From NCBI GenBank assembly GCA_947396885.1, contig OX377202.1, forward strand, positions 16,430,001-16,494,000: a DNA stretch of 64,000 nt, written 5' to 3'. Shown here one piece after another: positions 43,112-53,970 of the stretch (its first letter is position 1; every line of letters starts with the position of its first letter). The translations under genes and the position numbers were made by a program. The notes beneath the pieces are model-generated. The model searched no databases. It had not been told where the DNA came from and saw nothing but the letters and a program-made list of their open reading frames with translations. The stretch is from Heligmosomoides polygyrus polygyrus. Lineage: Eukaryota > Nematoda > Chromadorea > Rhabditida > Heligmosomidae.

Positions 43112-43604
43112 ACCACCATCTGATCAACAGACGAGCAATGCTTCCGACAATGGATTTACCCACTTCAACCTTCCTGTCGAAGTTCCCCTTAGTCTGGAGA
43201 CCTATCTACCAAAAAGGAACGATGTAAGAAGCCCAACATACCGACAAGAAGGACAGAGAAAGCCTTGAGAACACTAGAAAAAGGCTCATCAAAGGCTCAA
43301 GGGCACTTCCGAATGATGGCTAGGCAATAGAGGAAAATTCCTCTAACCATGAGAAAACCGACAATGCCGCAAAGACCCAAAAGCGTTCAATAGTTTGCTG
43401 ACAGTTCATTGCCGCCGACAAGGAAGAAAGGACAGTGAAGAGGCTTACCTGATCAAACCTCTGTAGTCTGTCACTGAAAGAGTTCAACCCACTAGATGAA
43501 CATGAGCATAAAATTCAGTTAAACCGTATATCACGTTTAAGTCTCACAGACGAGGAACCAAGACACGCATGAGATACGGCGGGATATGACAGCCGGTTGT
43601 GTAC
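43112..43604. other. Unassigned sequence
   Basis: No gene or element recognised. Confidence 0.3.
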
Positions 43605-44672
43605 TGGGTTGATCGAAAAGTCTTGCAACACTAGCATAACAATATTGCAGTACAATACAATATAACACAATATACGAAAACTCAGTCCTCGATATATTCC
43701 CCATTCAAGTCTAAGATCCTGCCCATCTCTCAGGCTTTCCGCCAGAATTCCGAGGGCTGTGAGGAAAAGAATTAAGAAACCTCCATTTCCAGTTGACGTC
43801 GAGCATCGAACTCTCTACCTTGAAGATGCTGCTTCAGAGTTTTGAACGGGTGGTAGTCAGAAGGAGCGAGGTCTGGAGGAGAGTACGGTGGATGGGGCAG
43901 AACTTCCTAGCCTAGCTCCTGGATTTTGTCGCGACTCACTTTTGCGACATGAGGACGCGCGTTGTCGTGCAACAGGCAGACATTTCCCGTTCTGGTTGTT
44001 TTTGACGCATGGCGTCGGCCAAGCTCTGGAGCTGGGTAGCATAGACAGATGCTGTCACTGTGGTCTCACTATCCAGAAGCTCCCAGTAAAGCATGCCTTC
44101 TGAGTCTCACCAGCAACACAGAAGAACCTTCTTTTCGTGGTGTCCACGTTTCGATTGTCTCAGAGCCGGTTCTCCGTGTGAGAGCCATTGCCTCTTGCAG
44201 GTGTGGTTAACATAAAGAGCCCAGCTTTCATCTCCAGTAGCAATGTCCTTCAGAAAGTCCTTTCTGTGCGGACGAAGAAACAGCGACTCAGCAACACTGA
44301 TTCGGCATGCCTTGTCGGAGTCCCGCAGCTCATGCGGTACCCAAGACGACAAAACTTTGCGGTACCCAAGGATCTCCGGCTGCCTCACGACGGTGCTTTG
44401 CGTGCAACCAAGTGTCACCGCCAATTCGCGAGTGGTTGAAGGCTTCGCGCAAGCTGTCTTCTCCCTCAACAGAGGAGCGTCCGGAACGAGGTCGATCTTC
44501 GAGAAAGATATCTCCAGCCTTGAAGCGCTGATACCAACGGGCCACTGTGGAGTAGTGAATGACTTCCTCCTTGAATGCGGCACAGATGTTGGAGGCTGCA
44601 GTCCTTGCGAAAAGGCCTTACAGAAACTCGTAGTAGACGATAGCTCGTAGGATGCTGTTGCTTATTTGACAT
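43605..44672 (-). pseudogene. Mariner transposase remnant with one terminal repeat
   Basis: The minus-strand frame starts near 44672 (MSNKQQHPTSYRLL). STVARWYQRFKAGDIFLEDR (helix-turn-helix) lies near 44480-44550, SSWVPHELRDSDKACR near 44320-44350, the first catalytic block IATGDESWALYVNH near 44220-44250, then DNARPHVAK-like near 43950 and LPHPPYSPDLAPSDYHP near 43860-43900. A frameshift separates the HTH from the rest. At 43608 GGTTGATCGAAAAGTCTTGC looks like the 3' terminal repeat; the 5' partner was not found. Confidence 0.85.
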
Positions 44673-45489
44673 TGTTGCTGTCTGGAAAGTAGTGAAGACC
44701 ATTCATTTAGATCGTGCACCGAGCCCCATTATTCAGAAGACACAGCCAAATGTCGTGGAAAGAGTTTCCTGACTGAGGCGATCTAACACAGACATCGCGC
44801 ATGTTTTCAGATTCAAAAAGGGTGAGAAAAACCTGCTGCAATAAGCGTACGGATCCAGACACGGCGTGGTACTGACGTCGTACAGCAAGCGTTCAGACTC
44901 AGAATCCCACACGCCACTATGAGATACAGTAAGTGGGAGAGCGAATGTGCATATGCATATATATACGTGTCTGTCTGGCCATTTTTCTGACGCTAGATGG
45001 GTTCAGACAAATGAGAGAGGAGGAGAAAGAGAGCACTACTACTACAGCAACCAGTGCGATATGGTTGCTGCCGCACGGTAGACATTGGATCCGACGCCGA
45101 TTCGGATAATTCAAATACGGCATTTTCTCAAACTCCGCTAAAAGAGTCGTATGCAGAAGGGCTTTTCTTAAAAGCCTCGGATATTGGAATGATCCAGATA
45201 AGAGTAGCTTTAGGAGGAAGGATTCTCAACGGATATCCAAGGACATCAGATTTCTGATCAAAATCAGTTATCGTAATTGTGCGAAAGTCCGATTTGGTAA
45301 AAATCATCCCTATCAGAATCGCCCTGACATGCGAGCTTTTCAATAATCCCATTGTTCACATAATCCTTTTTTATTTTATCCAGGATGGGAGACATGACGG
45401 ATCCGAATTACCCATCCAGTGTGAATCATGCAGCAAACATGCCCATCGGCTAACCACCACCGATTCATTTTTATCTATTTACTCTGGAG
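44673..45489. other. Unassigned sequence
   Basis: No gene or element recognised. Open frames at 45054-45257 and 45279-45530 lack motifs. Confidence 0.3.
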
Positions 45490-45989
45490 CAGGAGTGTGC
45501 GTAATAACAATAAACGATTTACGATTTTAAGATTTACGGCTGTTTTGTCAAATTTTTTGCGATTTACGATTTACGACATTTTGGGTCGTGAATCGTAAAT
45601 TTTCGTAAATGTGATCTTTGATCAACAACCAACTGGCGACCAAATTTATACGGACTGGGTTATAAAGATGTGGCCACCCTAATGTTCCCTCTTATAGCTC
45701 ATTCCCATCTCCCTTTAGTGTTGATTTTTGATGATCTGATATGTTACTGTGTTGTACAATACCGTCCTGTTCACAGGCTTCTCGAATCCGAATTCTTCAC
45801 TAACTTTCGCTTAACTAACTTTTCCATTTCCCTAACATTGTGAGGGCTTCCGTTTAGAACCTGACAGGTTCAAGAGGAGAAGCAAGTGCAACACAATATC
45901 AAAAATAAGCTCCTGTCTAGGAGGCTGGGGAGGTTTGGCTCCTTTTCCGGTCCAAGGCCCATCGCGTTCCTACTGCCGAAGGTTGTTCC

Positions 45990-46078
45990 ATTTCATCCAA
46001 TAGTCTGTATTTTGCTTGTATTTATTTTTCTCATGACTGTCTTATGCAGCGTATTAAATAAATAAATATATAATAAAA
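45990..46078 (+). mobile_element. Possible CR1 3' tail inside the hAT-like element
   Basis: A CTTGTATTTATTTTTCTC stretch leads into AAATAAATAAATATATAATAAAA at 46055-46078, like the CR1 3' ends elsewhere. No coding remnant is clear. Confidence 0.4.
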
Positions 46079-46281
46079 GGACACTAGAAGCAGTTTCTTA
46101 GAGAAAGAGAGACGAGTATTCTAGCTCCACGTTCTGTGTGGTAATAGCGTCTAGTCACTCTGTTTGCAACAGATACATTCTAACTCTACCGAACAGCATT
46201 GATCGAACATCATTTGTAATTGGAAGCGTGGTCTAGAAAGTTGCTACACTTATGTGGAAAGGATAACTCACTAATGTTTCG

Positions 46282-46471
46282 GTATATGTCGCGAAAACGG
46301 GCAGTATTGTGAGATGGGAACGCCCCATCGAATCAGACCGCATTGAATGTCATTTAGAAAGGGCGTGTACAGTCGGTACCCTGGTCAGCTGGCATATGTT
46401 AGGTCTGTGCTCTGGTTATGATTGGCTGGCGCGCTCCCATTACCAATGCTGCTCACCTTTGCGACTTGTAC
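46282..46471. mobile_element. MITE family A, copy 2 (190 bp)
   Basis: Left end GTATATGTCGCGAAAACGGG, right end inverted GTACAAGTCGCAAAGGTGAG. Internal words match 25510-25710 (AATCAGACCGCATTGAATG, GTACAGTCGGTA, GATTGGCTGGCGC). Confidence 0.87.
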
Positions 46472-47259
46472 CAAGGTCTCTATCGGTTTGCATCATAGGG
46501 CTGAGCAAATTGGTATAAAAGTGCGGTAAAATCGAGCGCGTAGCATTCCCAGAAAAGGTCGAACTGGTCTTGACAGTTTTGATCTCCATTCTCGGTGGCG
46601 TGATTGAGTTAGTCGTATTCGCTCTATCTAATCCGCTTACTGCTGATGCCGCAGGTTCTCTCATAGGAAACGGAGCTGTTGAAGGGTAGCCCGAGGGAGC
46701 GCAGGGAGTTATTAAATAGTAGAGCAATATTATAGTTTTTGAAATCTTGCAAGTGCAGGCTTGAGCAGGAAATCGGCGCATTGGTCAGTGATGAAACGAT
46801 TTTTTAATTTTTAGTTTTGACAGCGAATTCTTCGCAGTTGTTTCTGCTACTTCCTAGATTCATGCGCGAGCTAAAAATTGATAGTAAGTTAGGAATTTAA
46901 TTAATATTCAAACGATGCATGCTTTCTGTTGGAATGCCATGCACAGGCTTAAGTATAGTTTTTGAATTTACGGTTTTTGTGACTTTCCTGAAACGTGTTT
47001 AATTTGGTTTGAAAGATGTTTTACTAGCAAGAAGCCGTGAAAAAAGAAATAGTTTGGTAAGAAAAGGTGAAAATAACACAACAGTTAAATAAACATTGAA
47101 TCACATCTGATTAGCATTAGCAGAAAAAGCTTCAGGAAATTTAGTTTTACTCCACTACACTTCAGGTAACTCTTACGATTTACGACGGTTTTTTCGCAAC
47201 TACGATTCACGATTTACGAAATTTCGAATTTCATTTACGGACACACCTGCTCTGGATTT

Positions 47260-47499
47260 AAAAATTTGAAGGAAATCCCATTACCCAAAGGAGTCCTATA
47301 TAATTGGCTAGGAAGCATCAGCGTCTGTATATAGAGATATCTGTACACCTCGTAGTATAAATCGTATAAATTTATGGAATGAGATGAGATGTAGGAAAGC
47401 TTTTCATGTTCCTCGAAAACCGCCATATTCGACTATTTTATTCTGCATTATAAGTGAATTCGGCCCCTAAAGCGTAGTCAAAGGATGCGCCTTTTATCC
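47260..47499. other. Unassigned sequence
   Basis: No gene or element recognised between the hAT-like element and the next SINE. Confidence 0.3.
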
Positions 47500-47596
47500 T
47501 AACGTGGTCGTTGAATTGCTGCCAGACTTGTATGGGAGGGACAACGGCTGGCCACTGCAAGCCATTGTATAGGTCAGATACGTGGAACGGTCAGGA

Positions 47597-47806
47597 GGTA
47601 CACCTGCCCCTTGCTGGGGGAGGGGAAAGGGGGCGGCGATCTTCCTCTCATCCCCTTGCTCACCCACCCCAACCCCCTAGGCTTCATTCATCGAGAGTCT
47701 AACGGCTGCCTTACGAAACCTTTGACACGCAAAACAAAAGTTTCCGATTCGCAGAACAGCAGTGTACCTCCTGACGCGACGCCCCCCAGCAGGGGGCGGG
47801 TGTACC
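47597..47806. mobile_element. GC-rich foldback, 210 bp
   Basis: GGTACACCTGCCCCTTGCTG at 47597 is inverted at 47806 (GGTACACCCGCCCCCTGCTG). An internal CAGGAGGTACAC-type word near 47764 pairs with the left flank as well. The exact ends and target duplication are unclear. Confidence 0.65.
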
Positions 47807-47899
47807 GGCTGTCGTGCTGTCGCCAAATACGCAATGAAATTGCCTCCACGATATCACGCGGAGGCAGATGCGTGGTGCATCTTAAAAGAGACTGAGTAA

Positions 47900-48764
47900 G
47901 GGACTGTTCATACTTTGAGCGACAAGAGCGACACGAGCGACTGGAGCGACAACAGCGAAAAGGGCGACTGACATGGGCCCCAGGACGTAACTCCAACGCG
48001 ACGTCGCGGTGCTGATACGCGGACTTGTTCTCGGTGACGCACAGTTAGCCGCGGAGTACGAAATTTTGTCAGTGTTCAAGCTCCTAGGCTAAGTTTTTCA
48101 TGTTTTGCTTAAAATCTGTTCGATTCGATCTTCAAGCGTTGGCGAGCTGACTGAGCCTCGCAGGAGTATAATTAACACTATTGTCACCGTTTCGTATTTG
48201 TTGTTATATGTGTTCAGAGCATTAGGTGAGTAATATTTCCATTTGTGTGTACGTGAGCGTCTAGAAGTCGACGATGTCTACGTCTGTCTGTTGTATTAGG
48301 CATTTTCTCTTCTTACTGCTTTCTCCACCCGTTTCGTATTTTGTAAAAGTTGTCATGTCTGCGTACTCAGGATGGTGTATTATCGGTCGGCGCGACTGCT
48401 GGAGTGTCTTCGTTCTCGTTCTGCTGTATCCCACCGATCTCCAGTGTGATGTGCACACTCTTTTACTGCGCGGTATGCCGTTGTGCGGGTGTTGATGATG
48501 CCGTCTTGTGTCGTTTCATCCTGTCGGAAGCATCGGACCGCGACAACTCGTCTATTTTGGTCGCTCACCGTGCGCGTCGCCATGGGGTTCGCGCGGTGTT
48601 GGAGTTGTGTCTGCCCCCGACCGACATGGTGTGGCGCACGTAATTATTTGCATATTCTACATTACATTCGTCGCGGAGGGAGTGTGGAGTGCGTAACTAT
48701 TTACGTGCACCACACCATGTCCGTCGGTCTTGTCGCTCTTGTCGCTCGAGGTATAAACAGGGCC
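47900..48764. mobile_element. PIF/Harbinger-like MITE, 865 bp
   Basis: The ends GGGACTGTTCATACTTTGAG and inverted GGCCCTGTTTATACCTCGAG are both followed by GCGACAAGAGCGACA repeats. TAA lies on each side (47897-47899 and 48765-48767), the 3-bp duplication typical of PIF/Harbinger, and the target is inside a SINE (GAGTAACGC). A subterminal hairpin pairs 48620-48655 with 48690-48730. No transposase; small frames (48274-48495, 48350-48643) are unassigned. Confidence 0.8.
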
Positions 48765-48800
48765 TAACGCTGTCGTTTTTCCTCTATCCCTTATTATAAG

Positions 48801-49157
48801 CAAATTTATTCCATATTGTAATAAAGGTAAGAACGCCTATGGAAGAGAAGAGGATCCGCTGCCGCTATGGTGTCCTATTGTCGCGCTTTTTGACAAAGCT
48901 CGCAATGAGACGGGTCTAGCTTGTAAAGGTCTCGTGTCAGGTCCTATATGTCTCACGGAAGAATGTAGAATATGCATGTAGTCATTAATATGTCACGTTG
49001 CACGAGACGGTCAAAAACCATCTCGTAAAAAGGATGCACGCGAAGCGCTCAATTCGGTGACTATGACATGTCCTAAGACAAGAGACGCACGATGATCATT
49101 GCCCATCTACCTGCCTATGCGGTGAAGCACTTGGGCTGGCGAGAACGAAACGATGAG
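48801..49157. other. Unassigned sequence
   Basis: No gene or element recognised. Confidence 0.3.
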
Positions 49158-49212
49158 CCGAGTCAAGTACACAAGACAGCCGGCTCCTTTTCCGACTGCG
49201 CTCCACGAGCCA
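49158..49212 (-). mobile_element. SINE head scrap
   Basis: CAAGACAGCCGGCTCCTTTTCC and CTGCGCTCCACGAGCC match the tRNA-like head on the minus strand. The rest is absent. Confidence 0.65.
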
Positions 49213-49411
49213 GAGCCATGGAAGCGACAACAAAATGACCAGGGATGGGGTTTGTACAGGAATTCTGAAAGAGCTCTAAATTCATTACTGCTTGGGAGCT
49301 GCTTTCAATTTGAATCTCTATTAGGTTACTTTTATATTGTATTTTTTTGCTGTTATTGCATTTAATTGGTTGAAAACGCATAGGTCACTCATGTAAAGCT
49401 TCTCCCAATTT

Positions 49412-49695
49412 AGATAAAAGATAAAGAGATAAAGGAGACGTTATTCAATCCTTTTTGCGCCACTCATTCCACTTCTACAGGATGTCGTGGAGGCGTCTTG
49501 AACGCGTATTTGGCCATACTCTCACTTGTGGTGACCAGCCGATGAACAAGTCAGCATTCCATGCTTCCCAGTGAGGTCTGGTGCCAGTTCACCGACCCCG
49601 GAAGGATGGAAGGCTGGTTGGCCTGGAAATCCGAACCAGGAACCTGGTAACGGGCGGCACTTCCTCCTCCTGCGCTCCTGCGCCATACGCGCCCC
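49412..49695 (-). mobile_element. tRNA-derived SINE
   Basis: Minus strand with tail TAGATAAAAGATAAAGAGATAAAGG, small deletions in the 3' body, and GGCCTGGAAATCCGAACC near 49620 where the GCGGG preceding the B box has been lost. Confidence 0.88.
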
Positions 49696-50014
49696 TGACT
49701 GAGATAGATTCATATTTAAGCAACATAATTTCTTAAGAGTTAGGGAAAAATGAACTTTGTAGTTTCTCCTTCAAACCGAACACTATTCGTTTTAAAGTGA
49801 TTAAAATTTTTAAACAAATTAAAACTTATGGTAGTCTTTATCTTCAGGTTTATGATGAAAGAATTACCTATGCCGCATGTCTCAAGAAAATTACTGCACA
49901 ATTTGCATAACTAAACTTTACAAACTTTTAATCAAAAATGTGTATTTAAATCTATTTAAAACACAAAAACAAAACCAGTTTGTCTTGCCGACGGCTTGCG
50001 CCATACAATGCCCT
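49696..50014. other. Unassigned AT-rich sequence
   Basis: No gene or element recognised. Confidence 0.3.
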
Positions 50015-50308
50015 ATAAAATAAGCATAAAGGACGGCGTTATTCAATCCCCTTTGGGATGTGCCACGCATTCTACTTCTACGGGATGTAGTGGAGGCGAG
50101 TTGAATGCGTATTTGGCCATACAATGCATTGCGGTGGCCAGCCGATGAACAAGTCAGCGCTTCATCCTTCCCAGACAAGTCTGGTACCAATTCACCGACC
50201 CCAGAAGGATCGAAGGCTTGATTGGCCTAGGCGGGAAATCCGAACCAGGAACCTGGTATCGGGTTCAGGCGGCAGCCGGCGCCTCCTCCGACTGCTCTCC
50301 ACGCGCAC
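50015..50308 (-). mobile_element. tRNA-derived SINE with 10-bp target duplication
   Basis: Near-consensus minus-strand copy between ACAATGCCCT repeats at 50005-50014 and 50309-50318. The B-box complement GGAAATCCGAACC is intact. Confidence 0.93.
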
Positions 50309-50318
50309 ACAATGCCCT

Positions 50319-50950
50319 CCCTATAAGCTAAGAAAACGTTACAACGCACTGGACGACTGCTATCTCTTCGTATAATAGATTTTTCCTATGCGGTGCTTAA
50401 AACCTTAAACCAATATTCATTTTAAAAACTTAATAATAATCTCATAAAACTAATCTCTGAATAAACTAAATAATAAACCTATTTGAACTAATCTGAAAGC
50501 GTTTTTCTTGCTAAAACGTAACAATTTTGTGACCGTTCAGTTAGCAGTAAATTCTCTGGGAGAGCCTGAACAATGAAATAGCAAAACTATCCTACTTTCC
50601 GAACTTAGCTGCAATGCAATTTTCATCTTCATCCTGGGCTTCGCTGATCGAAAATTGTTCACCAAGATCTCTACCTACTCGGGGTACCATAAGGAGCATT
50701 TGAGCTCTTTTTAGCCTGAAAGCGAGGAGCAATCAGCAGCTCATCGTTTCCAACTTTCAGAGATTCGTGGCACCTATTCTACGGTTTTGAGGAAACTCGA
50801 ATGCGGTCTATATTCTGTGCTCGTTCGAATAAGCTCTTGTGTACTTTTAGCCTTAGCGGTCTCTCCAAACACGCGAGTAAAGTCGTAATAACAAATAAAA
50901 AGGATTTAATGTAGTAGTACAATAAGTAGAATAGAAGCAGAAGTAGAATA
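50319..50950. other. Unassigned sequence
   Basis: No gene or element recognised. Confidence 0.3.
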
Positions 50951-51266
50951 GGGCGCGTGTAGCGCAGTCGAAGGAGGCGCCGACGGTCGCGTGCACCCGA
51001 TACCAGGTTCCTGGTTCGGATTTTCCGCCCAGGCTAACCAAGCCTTCCATCACTCCGGGGTCGATGAATTGGTACCAGACGTGGAGAACGCGCTGACTTG
51101 TTCATCGGCTGGCCATCGCAAGTCATTGTATGGCCAAATAGGCATCCATATCATATCATAAATAAATAAATAAATTAATATCGCCGCCACGACATCCAGT
51201 AGAAGTAGAATGCGCTGACGCATCCCAAAAGGGATTGAGTAACGCGGTTCTTTATCCTTATCCTAG
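50951..51266 (+). mobile_element. tRNA-derived SINE with (AAAT)n insertion
   Basis: Well-preserved head (GGCGCGTGTAGCGCAGTCG) and B box (GGTTCGGATTTTCC). Direct repeats GTAGAATAG lie near 50943 and 51268. At 51151-51180 an AATAAATAAATAAATTAAT stretch interrupts the body at the same site where the 10099-12444 CR1 entered another SINE. Confidence 0.92.
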
Positions 51267-51276
51267 TGTAGAATAG

Positions 51277-51849
51277 AATTTATCCAAGCGAATAAAAAGA
51301 TGCAAAGGGAAGCGGTTGACTCTGGAAGCAATTTCTGTCCTGACTTCCTTTAAAAACCGGCTGAAATAATTATTATGAGCCGCACTTCACCAAAAAATTT
51401 TGACACATTCTATTAACAAGTAACTACAATTTTAACCAAGGCATCCATTGCTTCACGTCGCTACGCATCTGTTCTCACCTTAAACATGCACTATAAAGGG
51501 CATCCATGGGCGTTGTGGGCGAATCAGTAAGAACACTCGAAGCACAAAAAAAAACGACTGAGCGATTAGCTGGGGCACTTCGAGGACTGCGGCTCTCTTA
51601 AGCGAATGCAAAAGCTTTTGATGCAAGAAAAACTGATCGAGAAGCATTTGCTGATGACGTTGAGTAGCGTCCATATTGCTCTGACGGCCTCACGGTATGG
51701 ATGAGAATAGAATATATGCCAAAAAAGGAGATTGACGTGTTTGCATAGCGGTGATGGCTTAGGAGAAAGCAGATGCTCTCGACCTGACCTTGATTTGCGG
51801 TTGACCCTTTTGGGAGCAACGTCACATCAGCTCATATTGGATCGGAAGA
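51277..51849. other. Unassigned sequence
   Basis: No gene or element recognised. Minus frames 51480-51674 and 51598-51825 lack motifs. Confidence 0.3.
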
Positions 51850-52428
51850 GCAGGCCAACCAAGTCTTCCAACCCTCCGGGGTCGGTGAATTGCTACCAGA
51901 CTTGTCTGGAAAGAATAAAGCGCTGACTTGCTCATCGGCTGGCCACCGCAAGCCATTGTATGGCCAAATACGCTTACACCAAATATGCATTCAATTGTGC
52001 TCTATAAGGGTAAAAGGATAAAGGGCAGCATTATTCAACCACTTTAAGGGTTCTACTTTCACTCGATGTCGTATAGGCAATTTGAATACCCATCTGACGT
52101 ATACAATGACTTGCGATGGCTAGCTAGGGGGTACAAGTCAGTGCTTTATCCTTTCCAGAGAAGCCTGGCATCAATTCGGCAACCCTGGAGGGATGAAAGG
52201 TTTGATTGGATTGGCGGGAAATCCAAACCAAGAAACTGGAATCGAGAGCACGCAACAGTCGGCACGTCCTCCGACTGCGATCCACTCGCGAATAACGACC
52301 ATTAGCGTTCGGCTATCTTCTGGAGGCGTAGCTTCGCTACATAGGAAAGGACGCTCCACGTAAAAGCAGAGTACGTGGCGCATCCGAAGAGAGATTGACT
52401 GACGACGCCTTTGTCCTTTATATTTTTT
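51850..52428 (+). mobile_element. Old SINE split by a younger SINE
   Basis: 5'-truncated plus-strand piece 51850-52008 (from AGGCCAACCAAGTCTTCC) and 3' piece about 52340-52428 (CACGTAAAAGCAGAGTACGTGGCGC..., GCCTTTGTCCTTTAT). A minus-strand SINE lies between. Confidence 0.75.
52009..52290 (-). mobile_element. tRNA-derived SINE inserted in a SINE
   Basis: Minus strand. Tail GGGTAAAAGGATAAAGGGC, B-box complement GGAAATCCAAACC near 52220, head CTGCGATCCACTCGCG. Moderately diverged. Confidence 0.84.
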
Positions 52429-52748
52429 GACCGTTCTTTCCTGCCTTTTCTTTTCTACAATGCTTCACTCAACTATATCGCTTGTATCTCTTCCATCTTA
52501 TCTACTACTTCATCTAGCTCCATCTTCACGCTTATCTTTTGCACCTTCCCAATTTCCACCTTTAATTTCTTAATTTCTATCTATTTTTTCCTGTAAATAG
52601 AATTTAAATATGTCTTGAAGTGTACTCTATTCCTTCACCGCTGGAAGAGCGTATCACGAAGGTATACAACAGTAGCGAAACAAACATTTTCAGCTTATTT
52701 TTCACGCTATGATTGCATCTTCTAATTATTGCATAAATTTGCAGTTTT
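52429..52748. other. Pyrimidine-rich unassigned sequence
   Basis: 52430-52595 is strongly CTT/TTC-biased on the plus strand. No gene recognised. Confidence 0.4.
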
Positions 52749-53276
52749 TCATTGTTTTAGGACACGGCACAACAGAGAGCCACGAGGTACGGGACGTGGA
52801 AGAGTAAGAAAATACGAAAGCGATGCACACTGTTGAAAAACGGATATCTCAACGAGGTCGCAGAGGCTGCTCATGTTACCAACCACCAACACCACTAGCC
52901 GGAAGGAGGACGTGTAGGGTGTCATCGCAGGACAGCCCCTTTCTGGGAACTCTCCGATCCTCCTGATTCGATGGAGAATGTCCAAAATCTCTGCTTGATC
53001 CTGGAGGCGTGCCTCTTCGTTCAAAATCTTGAACAGTTGGCCTGCGCTTAGCACCTGGTACAGCTGATGAAGCAGCGAAGAAAATGGTGAAGTGCCTGTT
53101 TGCATAGTCCAGCCAGAGTGCCCAATGACCTTCGATAGAACTACATCGAAGAAAAGTGAAAGTCGCATCTCTTGGAAAGTGAATGATGAGAACAGAAACG
53201 AATAAAAGTAAAAAAAAGAAGATGATGTGGGCAAAAAGGTGGAAGGAAAAGGTAAAGAAGAAAAAGAGGAGGACAA
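52749..53276 (-). other. Unassigned open frame (175 codons) over low-complexity DNA
   Basis: The N-terminal third merely translates a purine-rich tract on the opposite strand into SSFSS/FYFYS runs. The C-terminal part, about 53130-52750 (HQLYQVLSAGQLFKILNEEA, LDILHRIRRIGEFPERG), looks less biased but matches no family I know. No start context or splice pattern supports it. It could be a decayed element or chance. Confidence 0.25.
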
Positions 53277-53400
53277 TCAGCAATGGAGTGCAGAAGAAAG
53301 CGATGATGATGTTGAGGACCAAGGCGAAAAAGAAGATGGAGAAGAATAACATAAAAGCGAAAAAGAGAAGAATATGAGCTTCAGGCAACAAGAAATTAAC
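53160..53400 (+). repeat. Purine-rich tract, copy 1
   Basis: About 240 bp of A/G-rich plus-strand DNA (AAGAAGATGATGTGG..., GAAAAGAGAAGAATATGAGC). Its right edge (ATGAGCTTCAGGCAACAAGAA) resembles that of copy 2. Confidence 0.75.
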
Positions 53401-53639
53401 AATCGGAAGAGCAGGAAATATGAAGAGCTGGAAGGGCAGCGATTGAAGATACCGCTTTGGGCGTAGGAATCACCGATGTCTAACTACTAGTAGGTCGGCC
53501 AAGTGAGCGTTGCAAGTCAGGGGTCCTATTCCCTCTTCTCTACTTCTCTACATCAGAAAGTGCTCGTTTCGCAGTTTCAGTGATCTGCGACAAGACTACG
53601 CCTAAGCAGAACGGAAGGTTCATCTGTAGTACAATGATT

Positions 53640-53970
53640 GACAAAATGAGGTGAAGATCACAAAAATAAGAAAAAGACGAAAAGCAAGAAGTCAATGAAT
53701 GAGGTAAGAAAAGGAGAAGAAGAACGTGATCAAGAGGAGGCAGGGAAAGAAGAAGAAAAGGAAGACGAAGCAGCAGGGGAGTAGGAAGAAGACTAGAAGG
53801 CAGACGAAGACATAAAGGTATAAAAGAAGAAAAGGAGGACGAACAACAGTAGGCGAAGAACGAGGACGCCGTGAAGAGGACGGCGACAAACAAGATGAAA
53901 ACGGAGAAAAGTGAACAAAAGAAAAATAAAAAGAAAAGAAAATGAGCTCGAGGTTACAAGAACCGTGGCG
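53640..53970 (+). repeat. Purine-rich tract, copy 2
   Basis: About 330 bp of A/G-rich DNA ending ATGAGCTCGAGGTTACAAGAA, like copy 1. Both are preceded by related non-repetitive DNA, suggesting two old copies of one unit. Confidence 0.7.

Larger units (their letters stand above)
45490..47249. mobile_element. hAT-like non-autonomous element, 1760 bp
   Basis: The left end CAGGAGTGTGCGTAA and inverted right end CAGGTGTGTCCGTAA fit hAT termini (CAGxG). Flanking 8-bp repeats CTCTGGAG (45482-45489) and CTCTGGAT (47250-47257) differ at one base, as expected for an old hAT duplication. The subterminal regions carry many ATTTACGA/TCGTAAAT words, plausible transposase sites. No transposase frame is present. 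MITE A copy 2 is nested inside. Confidence 0.83.
47500..48800 (+). mobile_element. SINE interrupted twice
   Basis: Plus-strand SINE pieces at 47500-47590 (TGAATTGCTGCCAGACTTG..., CATTGTATAGGTCAG), 47825-47899 (GCCAAATACGCAATGAAATTGCC..., ACTGAGTAA) and 48765-48800 (TAACGCTGTCGTTTTTCCTC). A 210-bp foldback and an 865-bp TAA-flanked element separate them. The tRNA head is missing. Confidence 0.75.

Noticed and set aside
44107..44583. 158-codon minus-strand ORF as an intact host gene
   Set aside because: Its motifs (WVPHEL, TGDESW) are those of mariner transposase and the rest of the enzyme is in other frames.
52876..53391. 171-codon minus-strand ORF as a gene
   Set aside because: The first two thirds translate the purine-rich tract; overlapping long frames here are typical of biased DNA.
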